Source: Candidatus Berkiella aquae (GTDB lineage: Bacteria; Pseudomonadota; Gammaproteobacteria; Berkiellales; Berkiellaceae). From it: DNA of 64,000 bases. The stretch covers positions 186,001-250,000 of the forward strand of contig NZ_LKAJ02000001.1 of the NCBI RefSeq assembly GCF_001431295.2, written 5' to 3'. The position numbers were made by a program, and so were the translations under genes. Below are positions 53,168 through 62,970 of this stretch, piece by piece. The notes beneath the pieces are model-generated. The model did not search any database and was not told the origin of the DNA. It saw only the letters and a list, made by a program, of their open reading frames with translations. Within the stretch, counting starts at the first letter, position 1; each line of letters opens with the position of its first letter.

Positions 53168-54475
53168 ATGACAAATGATTTAAAAAAAGCCGCGCTGGAA
53201 TATCATGCGCTGCCAACGCCAGGCAAATTATGTATTGCTTTAACCAAACCAACAGAAACCCAAAAGGATTTGGCTTTAGCTTATACCCCAGGTGTTGCCG
53301 AGCCTGTCAGAGCGATAAAAGCCGATCCCAATGAAGCGTTTCGTTATACCCTAAAATCCAATTTGGTCGGTGTTATTACCAATGGCACAGCTGTTTTGGG
53401 ATTGGGCGATGTTGGGCCACTTGCGGCAAAACCCGTGATGGAAGGCAAAGCCGTCCTTTTTAAACGTTTTGCTAATTTAGATGTGTTTGATATTGAAATT
53501 GAAGCTTCTGATCCTCAAACCTTTGTTAATACAGTAGCCAATATTTCACCGACATTTGGTGGCATTAATTTAGAAGATATCAAAGGACCACAATGCTTTG
53601 AAATTGAACAGGCATTGATTGAACGTTTAGATATCCCTGTTTTTCATGATGATCAACATGGTACGGCGATTATTGTTGTCGCTGGATTATTAAATGCAAT
53701 TGAACTACAAGAAAAATCCTTAGAAGATATCAAGGTCGTTTGTTTAGGAGCGGGGGCTGCAGGTATCGCTTCAATGCGACTGTTAATGGCAATTGGGTTG
53801 CGTCGCGATCAAATTACCATGGTGGATAGAACAGGTATTATCCATACGGGTAGAACCGATTTGAATACGCATAAATTTGCATTCGCAGCTCAAACAGATA
53901 AGCGTACCTTAGAAGAAGCAATGATTGGGGCTGACGTTATTGTTGGCGTATCTGGCCCAAATTTAATAACAGCCCAGATGTTAAAAACAATGGCACCTTA
54001 TCCCATTGTTTTTGCTTTATCCAATCCTGATCCAGAAATTGAGCCAAAAATAGCACATGAAGCTAGAAGCGATCTTCTCATGGCTACGGGACGTAGTGAT
54101 TATCCAAATCAAGTTAACAATGTATTATGTTTTCCCTATATATTTCGTGGTGCATTAGATGTAAGAGCAAGCCGTATTAATCAAGAAATGATGATCGCTG
54201 CAGTTAATGCTATTCGAAGCTTAGCGAAAGAGCCAGTGCCTGAAGTGGTATTAAAAGGCTACAATGTTTGTGGAACGATGTCTTTTGGTAAAGATTATAT
54301 TTTACCTAAGCCAACCGATCCAAGATTGTTACCAGTTGTTTCTGCAGCCGTTGCTAAAGCCGCGGTTGAGACAGGGGTGGCGCGGATACCCTATCCGCAA
54401 AACTATCCTTTAAGCCCGATGGAAGCATCGGCCAAAATGAGCACAAGAGTTTTAGAAGAAGAAGCAAGTCTTTAA
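53168..54475 (+). CDS. NAD(P)-dependent malic enzyme, short form
   Basis: The 435-residue enzyme decarboxylates malate to pyruvate. It shows [13 protein letters not shown] near residue 37, [24 protein letters not shown] near residue 75 (given as one conserved block), [11 protein letters not shown] near residue 160 with the metal aspartates, and the Rossmann motif GAGAAGIAS near residue 195. It lacks the C-terminal phosphotransacetylase-like domain of MaeB. I start at ATG 53168 after GGTGAG. The next gene is malate dehydrogenase, 82 bp downstream, linking both ends of malate use. Confidence 0.93.
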   Translation: MTNDLKKAALEYHALPTPGKLCIALTKPTETQKDLALAYTPGVAEPVRAIKADPNEAFRYTLKSNLVGVITNGTAVLGLGDVGPLAAKPVMEGKAVLFKRFANLDVFDIEIEASDPQTFVNTVANISPTFGGINLEDIKGPQCFEIEQALIERLDIPVFHDDQHGTAIIVVAGLLNAIELQEKSLEDIKVVCLGAGAAGIASMRLLMAIGLRRDQITMVDRTGIIHTGRTDLNTHKFAFAAQTDKRTLEEAMIGADVIVGVSGPNLITAQMLKTMAPYPIVFALSNPDPEIEPKIAHEARSDLLMATGRSDYPNQVNNVLCFPYIFRGALDVRASRINQEMMIAAVNAIRSLAKEPVPEVVLKGYNVCGTMSFGKDYILPKPTDPRLLPVVSAAVAKAAVETGVARIPYPQNYPLSPMEASAKMSTRVLEEEASL

Positions 54476-54488
54476 AATTAAAATCTAG

Positions 54489-55511
<1,023 letters not shown>

Positions 55512-55533
55512 TAACATACCGTTTCCTTCTACT

Positions 55534-55592
55534 TGCTGCGACTTGTTCGCAGCATCCAGTGATAGTCTAGATACCGCGGACAAGCCGCGGTA
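55534..55592. repeat. Pair of REP-like stem-loops with complementary loops
   Basis: TGCTGCGA/TCGCAGCA with loop CTTGT (55534-55554) is followed by TACCGCGG/CCGCGGTA with loop ACAAG (55572-55592). Both stems are perfect 8-bp. The two loops are exact reverse complements. The pair lies between mdh and the AlaX-like gene without a T-run. Confidence 0.7.
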
Positions 55593-55626
55593 AATAGAAA
55601 TGATCTTGCGGAGCTCATTTAGCCTT

Positions 55627-56262
55627 ATGCGCAAAGTTTTCTGGGATAATCCTTATCAACAAGAATTGCACACCACCATTACAGCGGTAAAGGGTAATCA
55701 ACTCTTATTGGCGCAAACCATTGTCTATTCTTTTTCCGGCGGTCAAGAAAGTGATAAAGCGACGATTAATGGCTTACCGATTATCGATTCCAAAAAGGAA
55801 GGTTTGTTGATTTATTACACCATGCCAGATGGACATGGTTTAAAAGAAGGCGATGAAGTCGTTGTCATGATTGATTGGGTAAGACGCTTAAAATTAATGC
55901 GCTTACATTTCGCAGCTGAATTGGTGCTTGAAATCGTGACTAAGCGCTATCAGTTAGAAAAAGTCGGTGCCCATATTAGCGAATCGAAAGCACGAATTGA
56001 TTTTAAATCCACCCAGAATATTAAAACCTACTTTGATGAGATCCTTTCAGATTATAACGCGATTATTGAACGTGATTTGCCGATTCAAACTGGTTTTTCA
56101 GATGAGACCAACCAACGACGTTTTTGGAAGATTGATGGATTTGCACAGGTTCCTTGTGGGGGCACGCATGTTAAGTCCACAGCGGAAGTCGGTTTGGTTA
56201 AACTGAAAAGAGAGTTGGTAGGCAAAGGAGTTGAGCGAATTGAGATTCGATTGATAAATTAA
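55627..56262 (+). CDS. AlaX-like alanyl-tRNA editing protein
   Basis: The protein of about 211 residues resembles the trans-editing domain that hydrolyses Ser-tRNA(Ala) or Gly-tRNA(Ala). It has the N-terminal FSGGQESDKATING segment, the first metal motif region MRLHFAAELVLEI near residue 97, and CGGTHV near residue 180. The first motif is normally HxxxH but here reads HFAAE, so one zinc ligand is replaced by Glu. The start may be ATG 55627 (GGAG 12 bases upstream) or ATG 55600. Its TAA stop lies inside the left end of the MITE-like element at 56257. Confidence 0.85.
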   Translation: MRKVFWDNPYQQELHTTITAVKGNQLLLAQTIVYSFSGGQESDKATINGLPIIDSKKEGLLIYYTMPDGHGLKEGDEVVVMIDWVRRLKLMRLHFAAELVLEIVTKRYQLEKVGAHISESKARIDFKSTQNIKTYFDEILSDYNAIIERDLPIQTGFSDETNQRRFWKIDGFAQVPCGGTHVKSTAEVGLVKLKRELVGKGVERIEIRLIN

Positions 56263-56449
56263 GATAAAATCCCCCGCTCACGATATGCTACGCATTTGTG
56301 AGCTGCCCCCCTTTTATTCAAAGGGGGGCAAATATTTCACCTTATTTGGACTTAAGTCGCAGTTAAATTTGTAAGTATTGGATTATTGCCCCCTTTGAAT
56401 AAAAGGGGGCGGCTCGCTTTTAAGCGAGCGGGGGATTTTTATCTTAATT
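56257..56449. mobile_element. MITE-like 193-bp inverted-repeat element
   Basis: The ends are inverted copies: AATTAAGATAAAA-TCCCCCGCTC on the left and its complement ending TTTTTATCTTAATT on the right. The arms also contain G/C-run palindromes, CCCCCCTTT/AAAGGGGGG on the left and CCCCCTTTGAATAAAAGGGGG on the right. No transposase or other coding frame fits inside. The left arm overlaps the stop codon of the AlaX-like gene. It fits a non-autonomous miniature element or a large structured intergenic repeat. Confidence 0.7.
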
Positions 56450-56463
56450 CATATAAACGACAG

Positions 56464-57246
56464 TTACACCAACCATTGTCCTTGCATAATCGTAATTGCT
56501 TGTCCTTGTAAAAAGACACGATTATTTTCTACCTGAATCCGTAATTCACCGCCTCGATGACTCGCTTGATAAGCATGAAAAGTATTTTTTCCTAAACGCT
56601 TTGCCCAATAATCAGCCAGTTTGCAATGCGCAGAGCCTGTTACAGGATCTTCATTGACGCCCACGCGCGGTGCAAAAAAGCGAGAAACAAAATCATATTG
56701 TTTGGAGGGAGCGGTGACAATCAGGCCTCTTGCTTCAATTTGTTTCACTTTATCAAAATGAGGCTGGAGATTTCTTAAAGTTTGTTCATCATGAAGCGCG
56801 ACAATCACATCATCATACGCTTGAACAACCTCATGAATTTGTGAAGGTAAATCTAAGAGAGTATCAAACGTTGCTTTGGCAAGTGTTTGGCCTATTTGTT
56901 GTAAGGGGAAATTTAAGATAATAGTCGATTCTTTTTGGGTCACGGTTAAGGGACCTGAAAGGGAATCAAAAGTAATTTCATTCTTAGTGACAAGCTTTTC
57001 CTGAAATAGAATATGGGCGGCAGCCATGGTTGCATGACCACAAAGTTTAACTTCAACCAAGGGGGTAAACCAGCGAATATGAAAATGGTTTTCGTTTATC
57101 TTTTTAACAAAAACCGTTTCAGACAGATTCATTTCTGCCGCAATACGTTGCATCTGTTCGGGAAATTCAGCAACAACCATGACAGCAGCAGGATTGCCGG
57201 TATAAGGTGCATGAGCGAAAGCATCGACAATCCAAATCGGGTTCAT
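56464..57246 (-). CDS. PhzF-family isomerase/epimerase-like protein
   Basis: The 260-residue protein shows the PhzF pattern. The N-terminal WIVDAFAHAPYTGNPAAVMV is followed by the conserved Glu in AEMNLSETVFV near residue 42, IRWFTPLVEVKLCGHATMAAA near residue 58 (given as a conserved region), and EDPVTGSAHC near residue 205. Relatives include phenazine enzyme PhzF and uncharacterised isomerases; no other phenazine genes are present, so a phenazine role is unlikely. It starts 14 bp beyond the stop of the MITE-flanked gene region on the opposite strand and follows the PBP1A gene by 10 bp on the same strand. Confidence 0.88.
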   Translation of the reverse strand: MNPIWIVDAFAHAPYTGNPAAVMVVAEFPEQMQRIAAEMNLSETVFVKKINENHFHIRWFTPLVEVKLCGHATMAAAHILFQEKLVTKNEITFDSLSGPLTVTQKESTIILNFPLQQIGQTLAKATFDTLLDLPSQIHEVVQAYDDVIVALHDEQTLRNLQPHFDKVKQIEARGLIVTAPSKQYDFVSRFFAPRVGVNEDPVTGSAHCKLADYWAKRLGKNTFHAYQASHRGGELRIQVENNRVFLQGQAITIMQGQWLV

Positions 57247-57256
57247 CTACCACTAC

Positions 57257-59692
57257 CTAGAATAAGGAATCACCACTACTGCTGCTAGGCGTAATGATAT
57301 TACGTTCATGGCCTGAAGCAACGGCAGTGCGATTAGGCATGGAATTTTGACTAAAAATTTCAAAAATAGCATTGGGTTGTCCGGGGCGAGCTAACATGCC
57401 GGTGCTGGGATCGATACGAACGGTAATAATGCCGCGAGGTTGTTCAGGTTTTGTTTCTGGAACGCCTTGAAGGGCTGCGCCCATAAATTTCATCCAGATG
57501 GGAAGAGCTGCTTGTGAGCCATATTCTTGTAAAGATTGTGGTTCATCAAAGCCAACCCAAGTCGATGCGACTAATGATTGATTAAACCCTGTAAACCAAG
57601 CATCCATTTGATTGTTTGTTGTGCCGGTTTTGCCGGCTAAATCAGAACGATTTAAATTACGTGCTAATCGAGCTGTCCCTGTTTGAATAGCATCTTGTAA
57701 GATGGATGTCATGATATAAGCCGTTTGCGGTGAAATGGCGCGTGCGGCATCAGGTTGTTTATTGTTGGTAGAAGATTTCTTGTTGACCAGCTCATCAATC
57801 GCATTATCATCATCTTCAGATTCAGGATCATACTTATTCGCAAGTTCAAGACCCGCAGTGACAGGTGCTGCTTCGTAAACGAGATTATTTTGGCTATCGG
57901 TCACTTTTTGGATGATATGAGGAGTAACTTTATAGCCCCCATTGGCAAACACAGCATAGCCTGTCGCGATATCTAAAGGAGAAGCATTTGCTGTGCCTAA
58001 CGCTAATGACAAGGTGCGTGGCAGATTACGACGTTCAAAACCAAAACGTTGAATGACTTTGAGTGCTTTGCCAATGCCCAACGCTTGCAATAATCGAATA
58101 GAGACTAGGTTCCTAGATTTTGTTAAACCCACACGCAAACGTGTTGGGCCATAAAAACGGCGAGAATCATTTTGTGGGCGCCATGCGTCTTCAACGTTAG
58201 CATCACGGTAAACAATAGGGGCATCATTGATGATAGAGGCGGCTGTGTAACCGTGTTCCAGTGCGGCGGCATAAATAAAGGGTTTGAAATTAGAGCCTGG
58301 TTGTCTTGAGGACTGAGTTGCTCGATTAAAATGCGACAAATTAAAATCAAAACCACCGATCATGGCAAGGATAGCGCCATTTTTAGGATGTAACGCGACA
58401 AGGGCGCCTTGTACATCAGGAAGTTGGCTAAACGCCCATTCGTTATTGCCACTGGGTTCGGTATAAATGACGTCTCCGACGGCAACAACATCAGAAGGCG
58501 ATTGTGGCTCAGAGCCCAGACGTAATCGAGAAAATTGTCTAGCAGCCCATTTCATACTATCAAAAGAGATCTCAATTTCCTGATTGTTGGGTAATAGCGC
58601 TTTAGCGCCGTGATTATCGACACTCAGGATGGCGGCTGGCCATGTAAATGCTGTTTTTGGAAAACCTTTTAATTGTTCAGCCCAGGATGCTTTATCGATA
58701 GCACCTTTAGCAGAAACCGTTAATTGACCAATTGGACCTCGATAACCATGTCTTTTATCGTACTCAAGGAGGCCTTCTTGTACGGCATGATGCGCTAAGC
58801 TTTGTAAGCGACTATCAACGGTGGTGTAGGCGATATAACCAGAGGTGTAAACTTGAGGGCCAAATTTCTCAACTAATTCTTTGCGAGCCATTTCTGAAAC
58901 ATGGGGAGCATCAATATCGATAACGCGACCATGGTAGCTAGCAATGACAGGTGATTCGACCACTTGATCGTATTGTTCTTCATTAATAAAGCCATAGTGC
59001 AACATTCGGCGCAGAACATGAGTGCGCCGCTTTAAGGCCGCTTCCGGATTGTTAATGGGGTTAATCGCAGAAGGTGCTTGGGGTAAGCCAGCAATCATAG
59101 CCATTTGTGCCAAATTAAGCTTATCAACCGTCGTGCCAAAATAAACTTGGGCTGCTGCCTGGACCCCATAAGCGCGCTTACCGAAATAAATTTTATTAAG
59201 GTATAACTCAAGGATTTTGTCCTTTGAGAGCTCTTTTTCGATTTTGAGTGCTAAGAGGGCTTCGTTGAGCTTGCGACCAAAGGTCTTTTTGCGTGTCAGG
59301 AAGAAATTGCGAGCGACCTGCATAGTAATAGTACTCGCGCCTTGTGCTTTGGTTCCGCTTGCTAAAAGGTGTAAGGAAGCGCGAGCAATGCCTCGCATAT
59401 CAACGCCATTGTGTTCGTAGAAACGTCTATCTTCGGTTGCCAAGATAGCATTGATCAGAGTGGGGGGGACATCTTGAATGGCAATGGGGGTGCGTCGTTT
59501 TTCACCGTATTCGCCAATGAGTTTCCCATCTGCTGTATATATCCTGAGTGGTACTTGAAGTTGGATATCTTCCAAATCGTTAACTTCAGGTAATTGTGCG
59601 TTGGTGTATAAGACAATAACAATTAAGGCGCACAATCCAGCGACGCCGGTGCTCAAAAGGACATGGATAAAGATGCGAAAGAAATTTTTCAT
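57257..59692 (-). CDS. mrcA: Penicillin-binding protein 1A, bifunctional class A
   Basis: The 811-residue enzyme polymerises glycan strands and cross-links peptides in peptidoglycan. It has an N-terminal membrane anchor and a glycosyltransferase domain with EDRRFYEHNGVD near residue 88 and GASTITMQVARN. The transpeptidase domain has SxxK in RQPGSNFKPF near residue 468, SRN, and KTGTT near residue 685. An insert between domains matches the OB-like region of gammaproteobacterial PBP1A. It is divergent from pilM, the usual gene order in many gammaproteobacteria. Confidence 0.95.
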   Translation of the reverse strand: MKNFFRIFIHVLLSTGVAGLCALIVIVLYTNAQLPEVNDLEDIQLQVPLRIYTADGKLIGEYGEKRRTPIAIQDVPPTLINAILATEDRRFYEHNGVDMRGIARASLHLLASGTKAQGASTITMQVARNFFLTRKKTFGRKLNEALLALKIEKELSKDKILELYLNKIYFGKRAYGVQAAAQVYFGTTVDKLNLAQMAMIAGLPQAPSAINPINNPEAALKRRTHVLRRMLHYGFINEEQYDQVVESPVIASYHGRVIDIDAPHVSEMARKELVEKFGPQVYTSGYIAYTTVDSRLQSLAHHAVQEGLLEYDKRHGYRGPIGQLTVSAKGAIDKASWAEQLKGFPKTAFTWPAAILSVDNHGAKALLPNNQEIEISFDSMKWAARQFSRLRLGSEPQSPSDVVAVGDVIYTEPSGNNEWAFSQLPDVQGALVALHPKNGAILAMIGGFDFNLSHFNRATQSSRQPGSNFKPFIYAAALEHGYTAASIINDAPIVYRDANVEDAWRPQNDSRRFYGPTRLRVGLTKSRNLVSIRLLQALGIGKALKVIQRFGFERRNLPRTLSLALGTANASPLDIATGYAVFANGGYKVTPHIIQKVTDSQNNLVYEAAPVTAGLELANKYDPESEDDDNAIDELVNKKSSTNNKQPDAARAISPQTAYIMTSILQDAIQTGTARLARNLNRSDLAGKTGTTNNQMDAWFTGFNQSLVASTWVGFDEPQSLQEYGSQAALPIWMKFMGAALQGVPETKPEQPRGIITVRIDPSTGMLARPGQPNAIFEIFSQNSMPNRTAVASGHERNIITPSSSSGDSLF

Positions 59693-60020
59693 AGCATGAG
59701 TATAACAAAATGTCTTAATACAGATGGAAGGTTATTCATCTAAAGTTTAAAAAAATTTGCGAGATAGGGTTCAGAAGCTAGTATTGAAAGGAATATTACT
59801 GATTTTGTTATTGAAAAAACTGAATTTTAAGGCATTAATAGTTATTTGGCTTAGTTAATTTTGGGTTGTGTGATGGGTAGGTGTTTGCACTAAAATTAAA
59901 AAAGGATTTTAGGTTGCAATCGTTTTCAAAAAAGATTACACAGCCGAAAATGAATCTGAAAGGTTTGGTTCAGGATGAGCCATCAAGACAAATAGCCTCC
60001 AAAGAACAAGGAAGAGATCG
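59693..60020. promoter_or_regulatory. Divergent control region between mrcA and pilM
   Basis: This 328-bp region holds the promoters of mrcA (minus) and pilMNOPQ (plus); I see no coding frame. One candidate is a sigma54-type site at 59874-59889, TGGGTAG-GTGT-TTGCA, with the -24 GG and -12 GC correctly spaced. It is weakly supported because the CAC of the -24 element is not matched. Confidence 0.3.
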
Positions 60021-61091
60021 GTGGAGCTAGCATTTTTTCAACGTAAATCGCCAACGCTCATTGGGGTCGATATTAGCTCAGCCTCAGTTAAGTTGCTTGA
60101 ACTTAGCATGGGTCCGCAAGGATATCGAGTCGAGAGTTATGCTATCGAAAATCTACCCGTCGATGCAATGCAAGAAAAAGAAATCAAAGACGTGGAAGCG
60201 GTGGGGCATGCGATTGAAAGAGTCGTGAAACGTTCACGGACACATTCGAAATATGGAGCGGTTGCCGTTAATGGTTCTGGTGTCATCGCTAAAGTGATCC
60301 AGATGAATACAGGATTAACAGAAACAGAATTAGAAACGCAAATAAAGCTTGAAGCCGAACGGTATATTCCTTATCCATTACAAGAAGTGAATATGGATTT
60401 TCAAGTGATTGGTCCTTCCAGTAAAAGTCCGGAGCTTGTTGATGTTTTACTGGCTGCCTCTCGTACAGAAATTATTGATAATTTAGTAGAAGTTTTAAGT
60501 ATTGGTGGCATCACTGCTAAGGTGATAGAGATTGAAGCTTATGCGATTGAGCGAGCGTTTAGTTTAATTGCAGAACAAGTACCCAGTGAAGGCGAACATC
60601 AAACGATAGCAGTCATTGATATTGGTTCGACGATGACAACATTCAGCGTATTGCATGATAAAGCAACGGTTTATACCCGCGAACAAATTTTTGGTGGCAG
60701 ACAGCTGACCGAAGAAATTCAAAGGCGTTATGGTCTCACTTTTGAAGAAGCAGGGGTTGCAAAAAAACAAGGGGGATTGCCAGACGATTATACAACAGAA
60801 GTATTAGAACCTTTTAAGGATGCTGTTGTTCAACAAATTGGTCGATCATTACAATTCTTTTTTTCATCGAGCCAATTCTCAGAGGTAGACCATATTGTAT
60901 TAGCCGGTGGGACATCGGCATTACCTGGATTGGTCGAACGAATTCAAGAAAAGTTAGGAATTCCCGCGATTGTTGCAAATCCTTTTGCGAAAATGTCGAT
61001 AGCACCTCGTGTGAGTGTGCCAGCAATCCATGCAGATGCGCCCTCACTGATGATCTGTTGTGGTTTAGCAATGAGGAGTTTTTCGACATGA
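60021..61091 (+). CDS. pilM: Type IV pilus inner-membrane platform protein PilM
   Basis: PilM is an actin/FtsA-like cytoplasmic protein that binds the PilN N-terminus in the pilus alignment complex. The 356-residue protein has the ASKHA ATP-binding signatures LIGVDISSASVKLLEL near residue 13 and IAVIDIGSTMTTFSVL near residue 195, and a later VLAGGTSALPGL. The start is a GTG preceded by AAGGAAGAG. pilN begins within its stop codon (ATGA overlap). It heads the pilMNOPQ operon, divergent from mrcA. Confidence 0.95.
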   Translation: MELAFFQRKSPTLIGVDISSASVKLLELSMGPQGYRVESYAIENLPVDAMQEKEIKDVEAVGHAIERVVKRSRTHSKYGAVAVNGSGVIAKVIQMNTGLTETELETQIKLEAERYIPYPLQEVNMDFQVIGPSSKSPELVDVLLAASRTEIIDNLVEVLSIGGITAKVIEIEAYAIERAFSLIAEQVPSEGEHQTIAVIDIGSTMTTFSVLHDKATVYTREQIFGGRQLTEEIQRRYGLTFEEAGVAKKQGGLPDDYTTEVLEPFKDAVVQQIGRSLQFFFSSSQFSEVDHIVLAGGTSALPGLVERIQEKLGIPAIVANPFAKMSIAPRVSVPAIHADAPSLMICCGLAMRSFST

Positions 61092-61762
61092 CCATTAATA
61101 TTAATTTATTGCCTTGGCGCGAAGAGCGAAAAGAGCTACAGAAAAAAGAATTTTTTACGATGTTGGCTTTTGGCATTGTAGTTTCATGTGGTCTGGTTAT
61201 GATCATGCATATGAGTGTGGCACGTCAGATTGCAGCTCAAAATGAGAATAACAATTATCTAAAGCAAGAGATCAAACAACTAGATGATCAAATAGCTGAG
61301 ATTCAAGGTTTAGAAAAAGAAAAGCAGCAGCTGTTGGCTAAAATGGAAGTGATTCAGCAATTGCAAGCGAGCCGACCAGAAGTGGTTAGATTATTTGATA
61401 CGGTTGTACGAATTATTCCGCCCGGGTTATATCTAACGAATTTATCACGAACAGGTAGCCATATTTTATTAGATGGCAAAGCCGAATCTAATACCCGGGT
61501 TTCAACCTTTATGCGCAATATTGAAGCGTCAGGCCTGTTTAAAACACCGGATTTAACTTTAATTCAAGCCGACGATGGCAAAGGGGATAAAAGCTCACCG
61601 AGGCTAATCGATAGATTGATAGGGTTTAATTTGCAAGTAGATGAGGTAAATAGTTTTTCGAATGCGTCACAGCAAAAAGCAGCAGTGAATGAGACAACGC
61701 CTTCTGCAACCCAAGCGAGTACACCAGCTGCGACACCAACAAGTACAACGGTTTCTAAATGA
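61088..61762 (+). CDS. pilN: Type IV pilus assembly protein PilN
   Basis: The 224-residue bitopic inner-membrane protein starts with TININLLPWREERKELQKK, the PilM-binding motif. A transmembrane segment (FFTMLAFGIVVSCGLVMIMH) and a periplasmic coiled coil and ferredoxin-like domain follow. The Ala/Thr/Ser-rich tail is variable in the family. It overlaps pilM and pilO by 4 bp each, so translation is coupled. Confidence 0.93.
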   Translation: MTININLLPWREERKELQKKEFFTMLAFGIVVSCGLVMIMHMSVARQIAAQNENNNYLKQEIKQLDDQIAEIQGLEKEKQQLLAKMEVIQQLQASRPEVVRLFDTVVRIIPPGLYLTNLSRTGSHILLDGKAESNTRVSTFMRNIEASGLFKTPDLTLIQADDGKGDKSSPRLIDRLIGFNLQVDEVNSFSNASQQKAAVNETTPSATQASTPAATPTSTTVSK

Positions 61763-62367
61763 ACATAAATTTAAATGAATTAGATTTAAACGATGTTGGG
61801 GTTTGGCCTTTACCGGTTAAGATTGTCACCATTGGCATTTTTAGCCTCACCATTCTTTTTTTAGGATATTGGACGGATACTAAAAAACAATTAGCGAATT
61901 TAGATAAAGCAGAACAAGAAGAATTGGCTTTGCGAACAACGTTTGAAGAAAAACAGCATAAATCAGCAAATTTAGATGCCTATAAAGAACAAATGGCTAA
62001 CATGAAAGCTTCTTTTGGTGCGTTATTGCGACAATTACCAGAAAAAACCGAAGTTCCAGGTTTAATAGAAGATATTTCTCATCAAGGCTTGGCGGCAGGT
62101 TTAGAATTTCGCTCGATAAGATTACTGCCTGAAAAAGAGATTGATTTTTATGTTGAACTACCGATTGAGATCTCGGTTGTAGGGAATTACCATCAATTTG
62201 GTGAATTTGTCAGCAATGTCGCGGCATTACCCCGAATTGTAACATTACATAATTTTGTCATACATCCTGTGTCAGTAGATGCTTCGGGTGATAATTTGCT
62301 TATGAATATAACAGCAAAAACGTATCGATATACAGCGGATGATCGTGAAAATGCAGCTAAAAAATAA
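61759..62367 (+). CDS. pilO: Type IV pilus assembly protein PilO
   Basis: The 202-residue protein has an N-terminal membrane anchor (IVTIGIFSLTILFLGYW), a coiled coil, and a periplasmic ferredoxin-like domain in which LRQLPEKTEVPGLIEDISHQG and a later GNYHQFGEFVSNVAALPRIV are hallmark PilO segments (listed as overlapping motifs). It forms heterodimers with PilN linking PilM to PilP and the secretin. Its last codons overlap the pilP start. Confidence 0.93.
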   Translation: MNINLNELDLNDVGVWPLPVKIVTIGIFSLTILFLGYWTDTKKQLANLDKAEQEELALRTTFEEKQHKSANLDAYKEQMANMKASFGALLRQLPEKTEVPGLIEDISHQGLAAGLEFRSIRLLPEKEIDFYVELPIEISVVGNYHQFGEFVSNVAALPRIVTLHNFVIHPVSVDASGDNLLMNITAKTYRYTADDRENAAKK

Positions 62368-62956
62368 CACGCGACATCTTTTATGGGGAATCATTCTGCT
62401 GAGTTTGGCATTTTATGGCTGTAGCAATAGTGAGAAACGTGCAGAATTAGAATCCTATGTGAAGCGCATTAAAAGTCGCACAATGAAAGAAATTGAGCCA
62501 TTGCCAGAAATAAAACCGTATGAAATTGTGACATATTCTGCGATGAATTTGCATAGTCCGTTTGTTCCAACCATGATGCAAGAGGTTGCCAAAAAAGTCG
62601 TTGTAGAAAATGGTATACAACCGGATATGAATCGACGCAAAGAGGCTCTGGAAGGATATCCCTTAGATTCGTTAAGAATGGTAGGAACATTAGAAAAAAG
62701 CAGCAAAAAATGGGTGTTAGTCGTTGACCCGCGAGGTACGGTGTTTCGAGTGACCAAAGGAAATTATCTTGGACAAAATCATGGACACATTGATTCTATT
62801 TCAGATGACAAAGTCATGGTAACTGAAATTATCCCCGATCCAGCTGGAGGCTGGCGCGAAAGAAAAGCCTCAATAAGCCTGGTAGATAGTTTACAGAAAA
62901 CTAAACAAAATCAAAATCCAAGTCCAAGCCAACCGCAACCGACGAAGCAGCAATAG
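62351..62956 (+). CDS. pilP: Type IV pilus lipoprotein PilP
   Basis: PilP is an inner-membrane-anchored lipoprotein that connects PilN/PilO to the PilQ secretin. A signal peptide ends in the lipobox LAFYGC. The C-terminal domain contains YPLDSLRMVGTL and YLGQNHGHIDSI, the typical HR-domain segments with the conserved G-x-N-x-G pattern. The start is ATG 62351 or the in-frame ATG 62339; either overlaps pilO. A short Pro/Gln-rich tail ends the protein. Confidence 0.92.
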   Translation: MQLKNNTRHLLWGIILLSLAFYGCSNSEKRAELESYVKRIKSRTMKEIEPLPEIKPYEIVTYSAMNLHSPFVPTMMQEVAKKVVVENGIQPDMNRRKEALEGYPLDSLRMVGTLEKSSKKWVLVVDPRGTVFRVTKGNYLGQNHGHIDSISDDKVMVTEIIPDPAGGWRERKASISLVDSLQKTKQNQNPSPSQPQPTKQQ

Positions 62957-62970
62957 AGATTGGAGCAAAT

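Noticed and set aside
56464-57246. Phenazine biosynthesis role for the PhzF protein
   Set aside because: No other phz genes are present and PhzF-like proteins are widespread outside phenazine producers.
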